A stretch of 64,000 bases of DNA from Sinohyriopsis cumingii (GCA_028554795.2 CM068827.1:70095809-70159808); one strand, 5' to 3'. Shown: positions 35,989 to 46,110, numbered from the stretch's first letter. Notes: generated from the sequence alone by a model not told the origin. Program-made: numbers and translations.

Positions 35989-38261
35989 GTAAGATGTCCA
36001 TTTGCTTCATACAACAAATAACGGTACATTCGTTTTCATTCATGGTTTCTTCCCTCGGTAGTTACACTGGCCGCCATGTATAGCCTATCGTGTGCTGAAA
36101 AATGGTGTTAACCCACAATAACAACAACAATAGTCGACGAGGGCTCCCTTTTGTGATTATCGAACCCGCGACCCTTGGATGATGAGTCAGAACTTCAAAC
36201 CATCTAAGCTACATCAGTTCCTTCATACAAGAGAACAATGTTTGAAATCATAATGTGCGAAAAATATGAATTCTTTCAATTGTAATTATCAAAACGACGC
36301 TATGAAATATAATGTTCATTTCATTTTGAGTGCAGTAAGGGGAAAGTAATTGTACATGGGATGTAGTCAAAATTACATTACAATCTCGACATGTGTATTG
36401 TAATGAAGCTTTAGAACTCATGACATAGTTCATGTAATTCGGATTTGCAGAACTAAGAAAGTACATGTTGAGGAAATTCAGGATGTAAAACTGTAAGTAT
36501 ATTTTTTGCCATTCTTATTACCAGCTAGAGAAGACACTTTTATCCCTTGTCACTTGCATGTTATTGGTAGGGACCCAGACCTGTCTGGCGTCTATCTCTA
36601 GCCTAAATTTGAAACACTGTATCATAAAAGTTAACGCGGAATGTAGCAAAGCAGCTGGCAAGGCAGTCCACGAAACATCTCCTTTAGTTCTTTCAGAAAC
36701 AAATATACTCAACCAAAACGTAAAGCGTCTACTACGTAAGTGTACATGATTTGTTTACAAATTAGTTCCTAATACACTATTGGGCACACGTGTCTTGCAC
36801 GTGAGTGCAATATGAAGAACACGTGAGTGCGATATCGTAAAATATTGCACGATTCTGATAATCTAAATCTAACGGAGGCAAAAATAATCATCTGAACGTT
36901 AAGTTTGCTACACACTTTCTGTCGAGCAAAACACACTTTTCAAAGAAAATAAACCACTTTAAAATTGCAGTTTATCCTGGATGCGAACGAACATACGAAC
37001 AGACATATACAGACGGACGGGCTCAACAGTAAAAGACTAAATAATTAAAACTAGGTATGTATCATCTTCGTTAGCTAAGGTTCCGATAACCCTATCTACA
37101 CCTTGACGGACCGAACAGCTATATCGGTGCTTTGTCCTAGCGACATCTATTGGATTTCATGTGTTGCCTCCCTTAGTATGTAATGCCAACTAACCAATAG
37201 CGTGGTGCGTTGTATATCGGCCGAAAATGGTGGTGGCAATTGACCTTAAAAGGATACTTTGTAAGTTTAACATCGAAAGTATGACTATGTACCAGAGGGA
37301 AGCCATTACAGGTCTGTTTGAGTGAAAGATATTTATGCAAACACGGACCAGCACTGGAAAAGTGCTTATTTATCAGTCCATTCAATTTGAGTTCTCCCAT
37401 TGTCTCGATTACGCAGGAACAGTGTTCGAATTTGAACAACTTTATTTTGATTGGTTATGGTGGCTTGCTGCCGCATCCAATGAAATTTACAGACCCGAAG
37501 CAAAGAAATATCTGCTCGATATCAGAACCTTGGCTAGCGAAGATGGGTATGTATGACAATTGCATATAATCTCACACATATTAGTAACACCGAGAAGCTA
37601 TTTCTCCTTGTTATAATATTATCAGCAACATACCGTATATGCTCGATTATTGTATCATCCTCTCAAAAGAGATGCATGCTAGACAGTTACTCCATTAAAA
37701 TCTGAATGATTCAATGACGTTTGTATTTAAAATAAAAAGAAAAGTGTATATAGAATAGAATGCATTTTCTGTCGTTGAAACTTTGAAATTTAACATTCTA
37801 TGACAATGCTAAGAAGGAATGACCCAAAACTATGTCGGACACCCTTTTTCATGTGTGGAGTGGGAGGAATACATCTTGATTTCCGTTATCTCGATTCCTC
37901 CATTGAGATGAAAACTCGTATGCACGAGGTCAATTTTATGTATAGACAAATCTCTAGTTTTGACTCTGTACAACTAATTTTTGATCTATTAATTGATTTA
38001 GTTTACATTCATTTCCACTATTTGATATTCTATCATTTTGTACTATATTTGTTTAATGAATGCGTATGTAGTTAGGAACCGAAATGTATAAGGTTATAGT
38101 ACAAAGTCTCTTGGTGTAATATTGTTAATGAGGTTAAACTGCAAGCAGCGATGTAACTTTTATGTTAGAATTATAATCGGTACTTTTATTCTTTCCAAAT
38201 AATGACAAATATTTCAGGAGCCAAAATATGAAAGAACTTTTGTAAATGAGCAAACTGACTC
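35989..38261. other. CLN6 intron 3, first part
   Basis: A tRNA-derived SINE fragment is suggested at about 36140-36225 (minus-strand box B-like GGGTTCGATAATC). One open frame at 37335-37556, ending at a GTATGT-like donor, has protein-like composition (FEFEQLYFDWLWWLAAASNE) but no match and no place in CLN6; it is left uncalled. Confidence 0.4.
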
Positions 38262-38770
38262 TTAAAGATATGAAGTCAACAACTTTGTAAATGAGGAATT
38301 GACTGGTAAGAGATATGAAGTCAGTAACTTTGTAAATAAGGAATTGACTGGTAAGAGATATGAAGTCAGTAACTTTGTAAATGATGAATTGACTGGTAAG
38401 AGATATGAAGTCAATAACTTTATAAATAAGGAATTGACTGGTAAGAGATATGAAGTCAATAACTTTATAAATAAGGAATTGACTGGTAAGAGATATGAAG
38501 TCAATAACTTTGTAAATAAGGAATTGACTGGTAAGAGATATGAAGTCAATAACTTTGTAAATGAGGAATTGACTGGTAAGAGATATAAAGTCAACAGCTT
38601 TGCAAGTGATGAAATTGACTGCTAAAATATATCAAGTCGACTACTTTGAAAACGAGTAAATTGACTTCTAAAAGGTAATGCAGTCAACATCTTTGTAAAT
38701 GAGCAAATTGACCGTTAAAAGATATGCAGTCAAAAACTCGGTAAATGAGCAAATTGATTGCTAATAGATG
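38262..38770. repeat. 45-bp minisatellite in CLN6 intron 3
   Basis: About 8 good copies, then diverged ones, of a 45-bp unit with GACTGGTAAGAGATATGAAG and ACTTTGTAAATAAGGAAT. The period is a multiple of three and lacks stops on both strands, giving false ORFs of 108 and 110 residues. The unit contains a donor-like GGTAAGAG, but it does not match a CLN6 exon boundary. Confidence 0.93.
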
Positions 38771-39417
38771 TAAAGTCACTGATTAATTTTCATACACGTA
38801 CTCATTTATATCTTCCATTCAAAATAGGTTATAACCCATGCACACTTTATATGTACATTCAACTCCATCTTAACAATCCACTTCTGGGAATTAAGGAAAC
38901 GACCTATAGGTGGTTTCTCACGAAATGTGTATCTGATTTGAAGGATTTACCCTCCAAAATATGTTTTTTGTTCTTAAACAGGTGATTTCTTAACACGGTT
39001 GACCTTTATGGAAGATTGAACTTTTTAAAACTGCACACAAGAGTAATTACTCCTCAGCCACAAAACGATGACGATGTTAAAGCACTAAATTAACTGCATT
39101 GTGTCCGTTGATATGTGCAAATAGTTTGATATTAAAATGTCGCATGAACTATGTGATCTTCTTAAACTTAGCTTTCTCAACGTCGTTGACATGTATCTTA
39201 AACGAAGATTTTCTTATCTTAATGCATACCATAATACCCTTCCGCGTGACCTTTCAATTCCATGACCTTTCTGATGGCCATCACAACTTTCATAACTTTT
39301 CTTCGTCATCGTTTCGTCGCTGGATGGCTCACTTTAGCGACTGCTGATCTATGTATTCTGCGCACTAATATAATGGGGAGTAAAGTTTCAATTTTAATTC
39401 CTCTCTCGCCGAATCAG
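38771..39417. other. CLN6 intron 3, last part
   Basis: No separate gene. The frame open across 39262-39417 is intron sequence read through into exon 4. Confidence 0.5.
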
Positions 39418-39606
39418 CTACTGGAAAGAAGTCCCCGAAAAGTGTCTCCGACATTGGTCTATTTGTCAATCATCACGTTTGTAATGGGTGCCAGTATCCA
39501 CCTGGTGGGAGACTCAATAGATCATCGCCTAGTGCACCTGGGATACCAGCTCCACCTGTCGGTCAGGGATAATCCCATCATGCAGCAGCTCAAACCTGAG
39601 GGACTT
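39418..39606 (+). CDS. CLN6: CLN6 exon 4
   Basis: 189 nt, phase 0, between the acceptor GCCGAATCAG and the donor GTGAGT at 39607. It encodes LLERSPRKVSPTLVYLSII, then TFVMGASIHLVGDSIDHRL, then VHLGYQLHLSVRDNPIMQQ and LKPEGL. MGASIHLVGDSxxHRL and GYQxHLSVRxNPI are diagnostic of CLN6: a membrane helix followed by a conserved luminal loop with His and Asp residues. Confidence 0.95.
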
Positions 39607-40124
39607 GTGAGTATAACCTAGTTAGTCTCCAAAAGGAAAACTTGGATTACCTTGATCTGTCAATGCAAAATGTAGGATACACCACTGTATACTTTAGTTT
39701 AGTCAAACAAAAACAAAACTATGATGTGCTTGGTCCTTCTTTTTTAAATGTAGTGTGACACCTAAAGGTTATTTTTAGAAACGTTTTTCAAGATGACTCC
39801 TTTATATTCCCATAGAGGTGTAAATGTTGCGTAAGGACATACTGATGTAATTTGGAGTATTTGTAAATGGACAATTTGACAAACTATGATTTTCTAACGT
39901 ACTTTTACGGAGGTTTAGTATGTCTTTATACGTGTATTATGCTATAGATGAAGATCGTAAAATTAATCTTCGGATGAATTTCAGTAACGTAAAAGACATA
40001 TCAGTACTTATGTCATTACTTTAAAACCTAAGGATACAATTTGCATTGACTTGCCGCCTGGAAGAGTTATTAATGTCAGAGATAGAATGCGAATAAAGCT
40101 GGTGAAATTATATATTTATTTATC
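39607..40124. other. CLN6 intron 4, first part
   Basis: AT-rich with no feature recognised. Confidence 0.4.
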
Positions 40125-40800
40125 GTGCGCAGCGCATGCCCAGCCATTTAACAGCGTCATCATCAACAAAGTGTAGAGCCTGCTGTCCACCGGGGAACGT
40201 TGTCAGTGCACAGTTGTTCACAATGTCTGACATGGTCTGTAGAGCTCCACAGCTACAGGAAGTCAGTGGCCTGGCCCCACCGGACAAGGTTGACTGCACA
40301 ACGACCCTGCCCTATCCGGAAACAGTTCCGCGTTGTCCACATATGTCGTGGAAGGTTGAAGCCAGAGGGCAGACAGATGTCTCAGCTACGAGCTAGTAGT
40401 TTACAACATCCGTTGAAGACCTCTAATCACTCCATGCCGAAATAGCCGTCATATCCTCCGACAACGGACCTAACCAGATTAGGTGTCTCGAAGCCAAACG
40501 GACTGCTGCATGTGAAGTGATGTCCACGTACAATGGAAGTTTCTCGCTCACTGCCTTTAACCTTAGCTATCAGTTTTGTGATTGCTTCATGGCGGCGGTG
40601 ATGTGGAGGAAGAATGTTGCTGAGTACCGGCAGCTATGGTAAAGGAGTAGGACGTAATGTTCCAGACATTATGCGCATTGTTGTGTTGGACTGGACGTCA
40701 GTTAGCTTGGTACAGGACGGTCGAGCCCAGACAGGAGCACAATATTCGGCTGTCGAATATCAGAGAGGTAGTGCTGATGTATTGAGTGTCTGAGCACTAG
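40125..40800 (-). pseudogene. 3' end of a non-LTR retrotransposon (Jockey/Nimb-like)
   Basis: On the minus strand the last part of the fragment reads LTSCSCGALQTMSDIVNNC and then ALTTFPGGQQALHFVDDDA. This is the Cys-rich end that follows the reverse transcriptase domain in Jockey-type elements. Earlier parts need frame changes and contain stops. The segment is clearly richer in GC than its surroundings. It is a 5'-truncated, decayed copy in CLN6 intron 4. Confidence 0.7.
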
Positions 40801-42244
40801 CGCCCAAGGTTGAGCCAGCCAGTTTGCGGAGTAGGTTGTTTCGAGTGGTCAGTTTTGCTGCAGTTCTCTTCAGATGGTTGTAACATGTCAGTGAAATAAC
40901 TGGTCATCGCTTCATAGCTAGATACAAAACAACAAAGAAACGAAGCCGATAATATGAGAAGATTGCCAAATAATGTGTACACACTAATGAAGACCATTGC
41001 TTATCCAAACTAGAGAGCTTTCATTCCAAGCTATATGCCGTCGCTTACAAGTCAGATACAACTGTATAGAAACATATCTTCTGTTGCATAATGCGCTGGC
41101 AGATCTGGGTCTATGCAGTTTGTTAGAAGTAATCAGTAATACAAACAACACAGGCTCTGATCTGCCATTTAAAAATATGTTGGCAGATCAGGGTCAATGT
41201 TTTTTGCAGTTGGACCAGAATTATACGCGAGTATAAACGGTATTTAAACAATGACTACAGAGTATAATGTCTCGTTTAAAAATTCCGAAACTTCAGACTT
41301 CTGATTCGACTGCAATATATACAAACCAAGAATTGTGAACATTTAAATTAAATTATTTGTTGTGGTTCTTATTTTGTTGTAATTCAGTTTCTTTTTTTAA
41401 TGACGCGGACAATGAAATGACATCTCGTCAACAAAGCAAACTCTCAACACGAACATGTTCTTATGGGATAGATGGAGTTATCTGACAGCACCTTGTCTCA
41501 TCCTGTATATGCTGTCCTGTTGTACTTCATGTTTATATTTATATAAATGGAGTTGTCTTCTCATGGTTTCCATGCAACTCTTTATTTGTATATGTTTCGA
41601 ATTTTAGTTGACACAAAATAACTAAAGTTGTGTTTTCGTGCCGTTGACAGAGAATAGCCTAAAGGAATAATATCAAAATGCGTCATAAGTAAATGATATA
41701 GTTAAGAACCTGTCATCCTTTACACGTCTGTTTCGAGATGAATATTCCTTTCAATTCTAAAGACACGTTATTTTTTTCAAAAGGGGATTAAGTAAGACAA
41801 CTAAACATTTTAGTATCTGGTTGGTGATCTTTGTTACATAAAAATCAAATGTATTCTTCTTTTCCTATCGCTCCTGTGGCACGTTTATGATATTACTGTA
41901 GAGCTATGCAACATTTTCCCTGCACCACCGGATGAACAATTGAAAACAAAAGTTCTTGTGTTTCAAACCATTTAGTATACGATGTTTGCATTCATATAAA
42001 CATTTCGAAAGAAACAGATTGCAGCGTCATTTTATTATTGTTTCGCACAAGTGGCATTATCAAAATTGCAAGCAGATCTAAGTGCCCGTTGTCCACTTTC
42101 TTTAGTATTAATAAGTGATGTAACTCCAGGTGTATATGGTCAATGATTGCCAGTTTGAAATCTTTCCTTCTTATGCGTATGAATGATGGGAACACGTGGA
42201 CAACCTTTGGAGAAGAAAAAAATTAAATTTATATCCCGTATATT
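40801..42244. other. CLN6 intron 4, middle
   Basis: No gene is seen. An 'AGATCTGGGT/AGATCAGGGT' theme is repeated near 41099 and 41190. Confidence 0.4.
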
Positions 42245-42259
42245 GCTTATCAATACATT

Positions 42260-42356
42260 CTGTGTCTCATTTCAGACTGACTCGTTTGAATTGCTATATT
42301 ATTAATAATACAGTATGTGTCTCATTTCAGACTGACTCGTTTGAATTGCTATATGG
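42260..42356 (+). repeat. Two 55-bp copies of the intron 4 / exon 5 junction
   Basis: CAG of the acceptor falls at 42273 and again at 42328. Each copy has TGTGTCTCATTTCAG followed by CTGACTCGTTTGAATTGCTA, nearly identical to the start of the real exon 5 about 700 bp downstream. The joining sequence ATTATTAATAATACAGTATG supplies a stop codon and a GTATGT donor-like site. Confidence 0.93.
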
Positions 42357-42819
42357 TATCACGGTACCAATTGTTTTTCCATATACCTCAATGCTAATGT
42401 TTTGTGAAATAAATATACTTTCTGTCCTACTTGGGCATGCATGTCACACGCTGTCATATAGAACAATGCTAGATTGTCAATTTGACAATGACATAACCAG
42501 GTACTCCATTGCATTTAAGAGAGATAACTCTACTGGAACTAGACAGGGATAAGAGTTATCTAGTCACAACAAGCACATTTTCAGTCATGTGTACCATATT
42601 TTAAAAAAATCATAAAAAATACAAAATATGATCTAGATAGAAATTAACACAAACTCACATGTTGCCAAGAGGCTCAACTTTTTTTTAAGCCAAACAGAAA
42701 GTACAAGTCTTACATAATGCACCAATCACAGCTAGTTTTGTTCTTTAATTCTGAATACAATGTTCCATACACCTTAAGCTCCGCCCACCTGGACTTGTGC
42801 AATTGGTACCGTTATACCA

Positions 42820-42963
42820 TATTATTAATAATACAGTATGTGTCTCATTTCAGACTGACTCGTTTGAATTGCTATATTATTAATAATACAGTATGTGTCT
42901 CATTTCAGACTGACTCGTTTGAATTGCTATATTATTAATAATACAGTATGTGTCTCATTTCAG
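42820..42963 (+). repeat. Three further 55-bp junction copies leading into exon 5
   Basis: Acceptor CAGs at 42851, 42906 and 42961, exactly 55 bp apart. The last is the genuine exon 5 acceptor. The two decoys differ from the real site by C in place of T at the second exon base and by an early in-frame TAA. Confidence 0.93.
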
Positions 42964-43019
42964 ATTGACTCGTTTGAATTGCTATATTCGTATGACGAAG
43001 AGATAGGGCATCTAATGTG
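42964..43019 (+). CDS. CLN6: CLN6 exon 5
   Basis: 56 nt from the acceptor CTCATTTCAG to the donor GTAAGT at 43020. It continues exon 4 in phase 0 and encodes IDSFELLYSYDEEIGHLM plus two bases of Trp. IDSFELLYxYDExxGHxMW is a strongly conserved CLN6 block. Exons 1-5 account for about 172 residues, so roughly the last 120 residues (four membrane helices) are missing from the window. They would be expected to the right. Confidence 0.95.
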
Positions 43020-43239
43020 GTAAGTAAAGGAACTGTTTGTACGAATCATACGTGGCGTATTGGATTGGTTTAAAGGTCACGTAGAAAAAACTAATTTATT
43101 GGATGCGAATATATTTAATTCATGTAAGATTGCAACAACTTTAATCAGTATTGAATGTTTTCGTGTGAGCTTGCGTTCCAGTAGTTGACTGAATTTGGTA
43201 AACCATATGCATACTCGTGAAATGAGAAGAAATATTTTT
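43020..43239. other. CLN6 intron 5, start
   Basis: Follows the exon 5 donor. No later CLN6 exon can be seen between here and element 2. Confidence 0.5.
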
Positions 43240-43760
43240 ACTATCGCGCTCTCCATTATATTGTATGATGATGCTATATAGTTTACACCCTCTCTGCTAG
43301 ATTGTATCATGATAGTATGTAGTGTTTCCACCCTCTCTGTTATATAGTATCATCATACTGTATAGTTTCCACCGTCTCTACTAGACTGTATCATGATAGT
43401 ATGTAGTGTTTCCACCCTTTCCGTTATATTGTATCATGATGCTATATAGTTCCAACTCGGTGGCGTCACTAAGTGGGTGCAGGGGCTGCGGACCGCACCT
43501 GGTGACACAATCAGAGGGGGTGACACCAAAATAACTGTCTCTAAAATTGTTGACTTTTTGTGCAGGAAGGAGGTCCATGGGGGTGACACCAAGAGTTACC
43601 GCACTGAGTGACACCAGCCTAGTGACGCCACTGTTTCCAGCCTGTCTCCTAGACTGTATCATGATAATATATAGTGTTTCCACCCTCTCCATTATATTGT
43701 ATCATCATACTATCTAGTTTCCACCCTCTCCATTATGTTGTATAATGATAATTTACATTG
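43240..43760. repeat. Minisatellite (about 45-55 bp unit) interrupted by a MITE
   Basis: Degenerate copies of a unit with TATAGTTTCCACCCTCTC and TGTATCATGATAGTATGTAG. The array is split by the MITE at 43458-43633. Confidence 0.8.
43458..43633. mobile_element. hAT-like MITE inside the minisatellite
   Basis: Ends CGGTGGCGTCACT and AGTGACGCCACTG, related to the element at 27115-27470 but in the opposite orientation and half its length. It is flanked by TTCCAACT-like and TTTCCAGC sequences, an imperfect duplication within the host repeat. Confidence 0.78.
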
Positions 43761-43779
43761 TTTCAATCCTTTATATTGT

Positions 43780-44160
43780 ATTCATTTAGGCCTGATGTGA
43801 AATTTTCCAAATTGGCCAATGATAGGGCTATTCAGTTAGGCCTGATGTGACATTTACAAATTGGCCAATGATAGGGCTATTCAGTTAGGCCAAATGAGAC
43901 ATCTACAGATTGGCCAATGATAGGGCTATTCAGTTAGGCCAAATGAGACATCTACAGATTGGCCAATGATAGGGCAGTAGTGAAGTGGGGCACCCTACGG
44001 ACAATGGGAATTAGCATTACAGGGACCCCTGGGTCACTCTACGGACAATGGAAATTTAACATGGCGAAAAATCGTGGGTCAATCTACGGACAAGGGGAAT
44101 TTAACATGGGAATAAATCGTGGGTCACTCTACGGACAAGGGGAATTTAACATGGGATTTT
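43780..44160. repeat. Two adjoining minisatellites (49-bp and about 45-bp units)
   Basis: Four copies of a 49-bp unit with ATTGGCCAATGATAGGGCTA (43811, 43860, 43909 and 43958), then three or four copies of a roughly 45-bp unit with CTACGGACAAGGGGAATTTA. The array ends at the T/A homopolymers that precede element 2. Confidence 0.88.
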
Positions 44161-44164
44161 TTTT

Positions 44165-44200
44165 CTTTAAATTTTAAAAAAAAATTTTTTTAAAAAAAGG
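44165..44200. other. A/T homopolymer junction at the left end of element 2
   Basis: Alternating runs of T and A (self-complementary) connect the host minisatellite and the element. It may be a real hairpin-forming end or an assembly joint. Confidence 0.4.
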
Positions 44201-44242
44201 GGTAGGCAATGGAAAGGCTATCTCTTTTCGAGAAATATGGCT

Positions 44243-44258
44243 GGCCCTGAAAAGGGCC
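44243..44258 (-). promoter_or_regulatory. Histone-type 3' stem-loop A
   Basis: On the minus strand: CCCAAAGGCCCTTTTCAGGG (start), giving a six-base-pair stem GGCCCT/AGGGCC and a TTTC loop, then AGCCA and a purine-rich CGAAAAGAGA element (44222-44231). It starts 26 nt after the stop codon of the small gene at 44284-44517. It fits the consensus of metazoan replication-dependent histone mRNA ends, including the CCAAA 5' flank. Confidence 0.88.
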
Positions 44259-44283
44259 TTTGGGTTTTATGTTAATGTATTCA

Positions 44284-44517
44284 TTAACATAAATGGCACC
44301 GCATTGGTCTTCTTCTTGTCCTTAGGCTGCGTCTTACTGTTGGTCCGTACATCAGCACTCTTTTCAGGCATCCTTGTCTTTCGACGTAGATCCTACGTAT
44401 CCACAGGCTGGTGTTTGTCCTGTGGACAACGGTCCACTTCGATCGGACATACATGAGCAAGTCTGTCCGAAACATCATGGAAGACACAAGGGTGGATGAC
44501 TCAACTGTAGTCCACAT
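44284..44517 (-). CDS. Small basic protein with histone-type mRNA end
   Basis: 77 residues, beginning MWTTVESSTLVSSMMFRTDL and ending in an Arg-rich tail (RRSLRTRRRPMRCHLC). It is not a histone and no family was recognised. A TATA box (CTATAAATAA, 44561-44570) lies 45 bp upstream of the ATG, and stem-loop A follows the stop, so the gene is complete with promoter and 3' end. It is transcribed outwards, towards the left end. It shares a 219-bp divergent promoter region with the gene at 44737. The short length lowers certainty, but the signals at both ends support it. Confidence 0.65.
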   Translation of the reverse strand: MWTTVESSTLVSSMMFRTDLLMYVRSKWTVVHRTNTSLWIRRIYVERQGCLKRVLMYGPTVRRSLRTRRRPMRCHLC

Positions 44518-44736
44518 CTTGAAGCGACGAGAACAGGTGAATCAATGCATTGAACGGCGCTTATTTATAGGCGGAGGAAGGATTGAAACGGATTGAGTTC
44601 ATTTACCAATCCGAACACGCGTTACAGAATTCAGTCAGCTCGCATCCAATCCGAAGAGAGCAGTCTGTGACGTCACGTAGTCAATATAGATTCGCTAGCG
44701 CTTGTGTGCAGTCAATCTATGCGACAGTGATTCAAC
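44518..44736. promoter_or_regulatory. Divergent promoter with CRE and CCAAT boxes
   Basis: Contains a leftward TATA box (44561-44570), two CCAAT boxes (44606-44610 and 44646-44650), a palindromic TGACGTCA (44668-44675, CREB/ATF-type) and a weak rightward AATATAGA (44683-44690). Divergent gene pairs with CCAAT and stem-loop ends recall histone gene pairs; this parallel is an inference. Confidence 0.55.
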
Positions 44737-45327
44737 ATGACGGAAACTCAGAAAACGATCCAGTGGGGTGCACCAGCAGGGGAGACTGCCCAAGGGAACC
44801 CGGACTTACTTTCAGAAGAGGTGAATTGGGATTTTGTGGATTTTCTCTCCTCGCAAGAATTTGTTCCGGAACCTTCGTTACTTTCTTCATTACCGCAAGT
44901 GGAGAATTTTAGACAGAGACAGAAAGAAGAATTGGAGAAATTTATACAACGACAAAAGGAAGCGGAACAGACTTTTCTCCTACAGCAACAGCAACAAGAA
45001 GAAGAGGTAAGAAAAAAACAACAGCAACAACAGCAACAACAGCAAGAAGAAGTAGCAGCAAAGAAACAAGAGGGTGAAAATCAAACGGTCACGATACTGT
45101 TAGACATTTTAGCGGAGTTAAGAAGTCTTAAACAAATGTATCAGACTTCTTTATCACGACCGAAGAGAATACGACCTTCCCGAGCCAAACATGTCAACCC
45201 TGTGACTAAGCCTACCGTACCACCCTTAGTGATTTCAACCCAATCATCATCATCATCAACATTACGCAGTCCAGAAGTAGGCCTTGGCCGTGGCAAAGGC
45301 TTAAGGCAGTTAAAATTGATTGCTTAA
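44737..45327 (+). CDS. Gln-rich coiled-coil protein with histone-type mRNA end
   Basis: 196 residues starting MTETQKTIQWGAPAGE. An acidic N-terminus (VNWDFVDFLSS) is followed by a long Gln/Glu coiled coil (residues 55-115, with CAA/CAG tracts at about 44980-45055), a Leu-rich helix (VTILLDILAELRSL), a basic patch (RPKRIRPSRAK) and a Ser/Thr tail. The mix of acidic, Gln-rich and basic parts would suit a transcription regulator, but no family was recognised. Stem-loop B follows 27 nt after the stop. It stands next to the CRE-bearing promoter. Confidence 0.7.
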   Translation: MTETQKTIQWGAPAGETAQGNPDLLSEEVNWDFVDFLSSQEFVPEPSLLSSLPQVENFRQRQKEELEKFIQRQKEAEQTFLLQQQQQEEEVRKKQQQQQQQQQEEVAAKKQEGENQTVTILLDILAELRSLKQMYQTSLSRPKRIRPSRAKHVNPVTKPTVPPLVISTQSSSSSTLRSPEVGLGRGKGLRQLKLIA

Positions 45328-45354
45328 ACTCACCCCTACACCATGAAGAAGAAA

Positions 45355-45370
45355 GGCCCTTTTCAGGGCC
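45355..45370 (+). promoter_or_regulatory. Histone-type 3' stem-loop B
   Basis: GGCCCT, loop TTTC, AGGGCC, then ACCCA; all positions agree with the classical GGYYYUUYUNARRRCCACCCA consensus. A purine-rich CGAAAAGAAA (45383-45392) starts 12 nt later at the place of the histone downstream element that pairs with U7 snRNA. Confidence 0.9.
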
Positions 45371-45621
45371 ACCCACATTTCTCGAAAAGAAATACAATTT
45401 CAATTTGCCAATAACTCAAGAAAAAAACTCACCCATGTTACCCTTTTAATACGTGTCTGTGTATGAGTGCGTGAGTGTAGCTTCTTATTTTAAAATCACA
45501 ACTCAAAGACACTTACCTTATATCATTCATTTATTCTTTTCTCCATTTTTTACAATCCAATTCACAATTTATAACACAACACTTTAATTAAAAGTTCATT
45601 AATTTCTTCTTTTCTCCTTGT
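45371..45621. other. Convergent 3' spacer
   Basis: Between the stem-loop of the + gene and the stop of the - gene. A minus-strand AATAAA lies at 45530-45535, about 90 nt past the CCHC gene stop, and probably serves as its polyadenylation signal. Confidence 0.5.
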
Positions 45622-46110
45622 TTAGTCTCTCCGTTTTTTGAATTTCTTCACCGTCACACTCTTTTCCTCTTCTTCCTCCTCGCTTTCTTCCCTTCTTCTT
45701 TTTTTCTCCTGTTTCTTTTTCTTCACCTGTCTTCTTTCTTCCTCAGAAGAATCCCTCTCTTCCTCAGAAGAATCCCTCTCTTCCTCTGAAGAATCCCTCT
45801 CTTCTTCTGAAGAATTCCTCTTTTCTTCTGACTCCTCTTGTTTCTTTTTTGGGCAATCTGGAGACCAATGTCCTTTTTCTTGACAATGATAACAGGTATC
45901 TTGACTTTTATCTCTTCTAGCCCCTTTTTTTCTTTTTTGACGGTCTGGACACTCTGAAGACCAATGCCCTTTCTTCTGACAGATATAGCAAGTATCTTGA
46001 CTTTTATCTCTAAAGGAAGGAGAGTAGTCCGTAGGCTGGTCTGAAGAGAATTTTCTAATGACCCCTCGCAAAGCTCTGACGAAACGTTCCATCTGGTCAG
46101 TCTCTTCCAT
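45622..46110 (-). CDS. CCHC zinc-knuckle protein with acidic Ser/Glu repeats
   Basis: 162 residues from the ATG at 46110 (a longer non-ATG frame starts at 46158). Two zinc knuckles of C-x2-C-x4-H-x4-C form, CYICQKKGHWSSEC (residues 41-54) and CYHCQEKGHWSPDC (73-86), resemble those of retroviral Gag and cellular RNA-binding proteins. A run of five EERDSSE units and a Lys/Glu-rich basic tail follow. The mixed acidic-basic repeats could be phosphorylated (casein kinase 2-like SSEEE sites). A TATA box (TATATAAAAG on the minus strand, 46164-46173) precedes the start by about 55 bp. Zinc knuckles of this kind are not part of the standard Maverick gene set; single-stranded nucleic-acid binding is inferred. 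Confidence 0.8.
   Translation of the reverse strand: MEETDQMERFVRALRGVIRKFSSDQPTDYSPSFRDKSQDTCYICQKKGHWSSECPDRQKRKKGARRDKSQDTCYHCQEKGHWSPDCPKKKQEESEEKRNSSEEERDSSEEERDSSEEERDSSEEERRQVKKKKQEKKRRREESEEEEEEKSVTVKKFKKRRD

Noticed and set aside
37335-37556. Possible exon (FEFEQLYFDWLWWL...) within CLN6 intron 3
   Set aside because: It has no family match, does not fit CLN6, and lacks a convincing acceptor; left uncalled.
38262-38625. ORFs of 108 and 110 residues on both strands
   Set aside because: They are translations of the 45-bp minisatellite.
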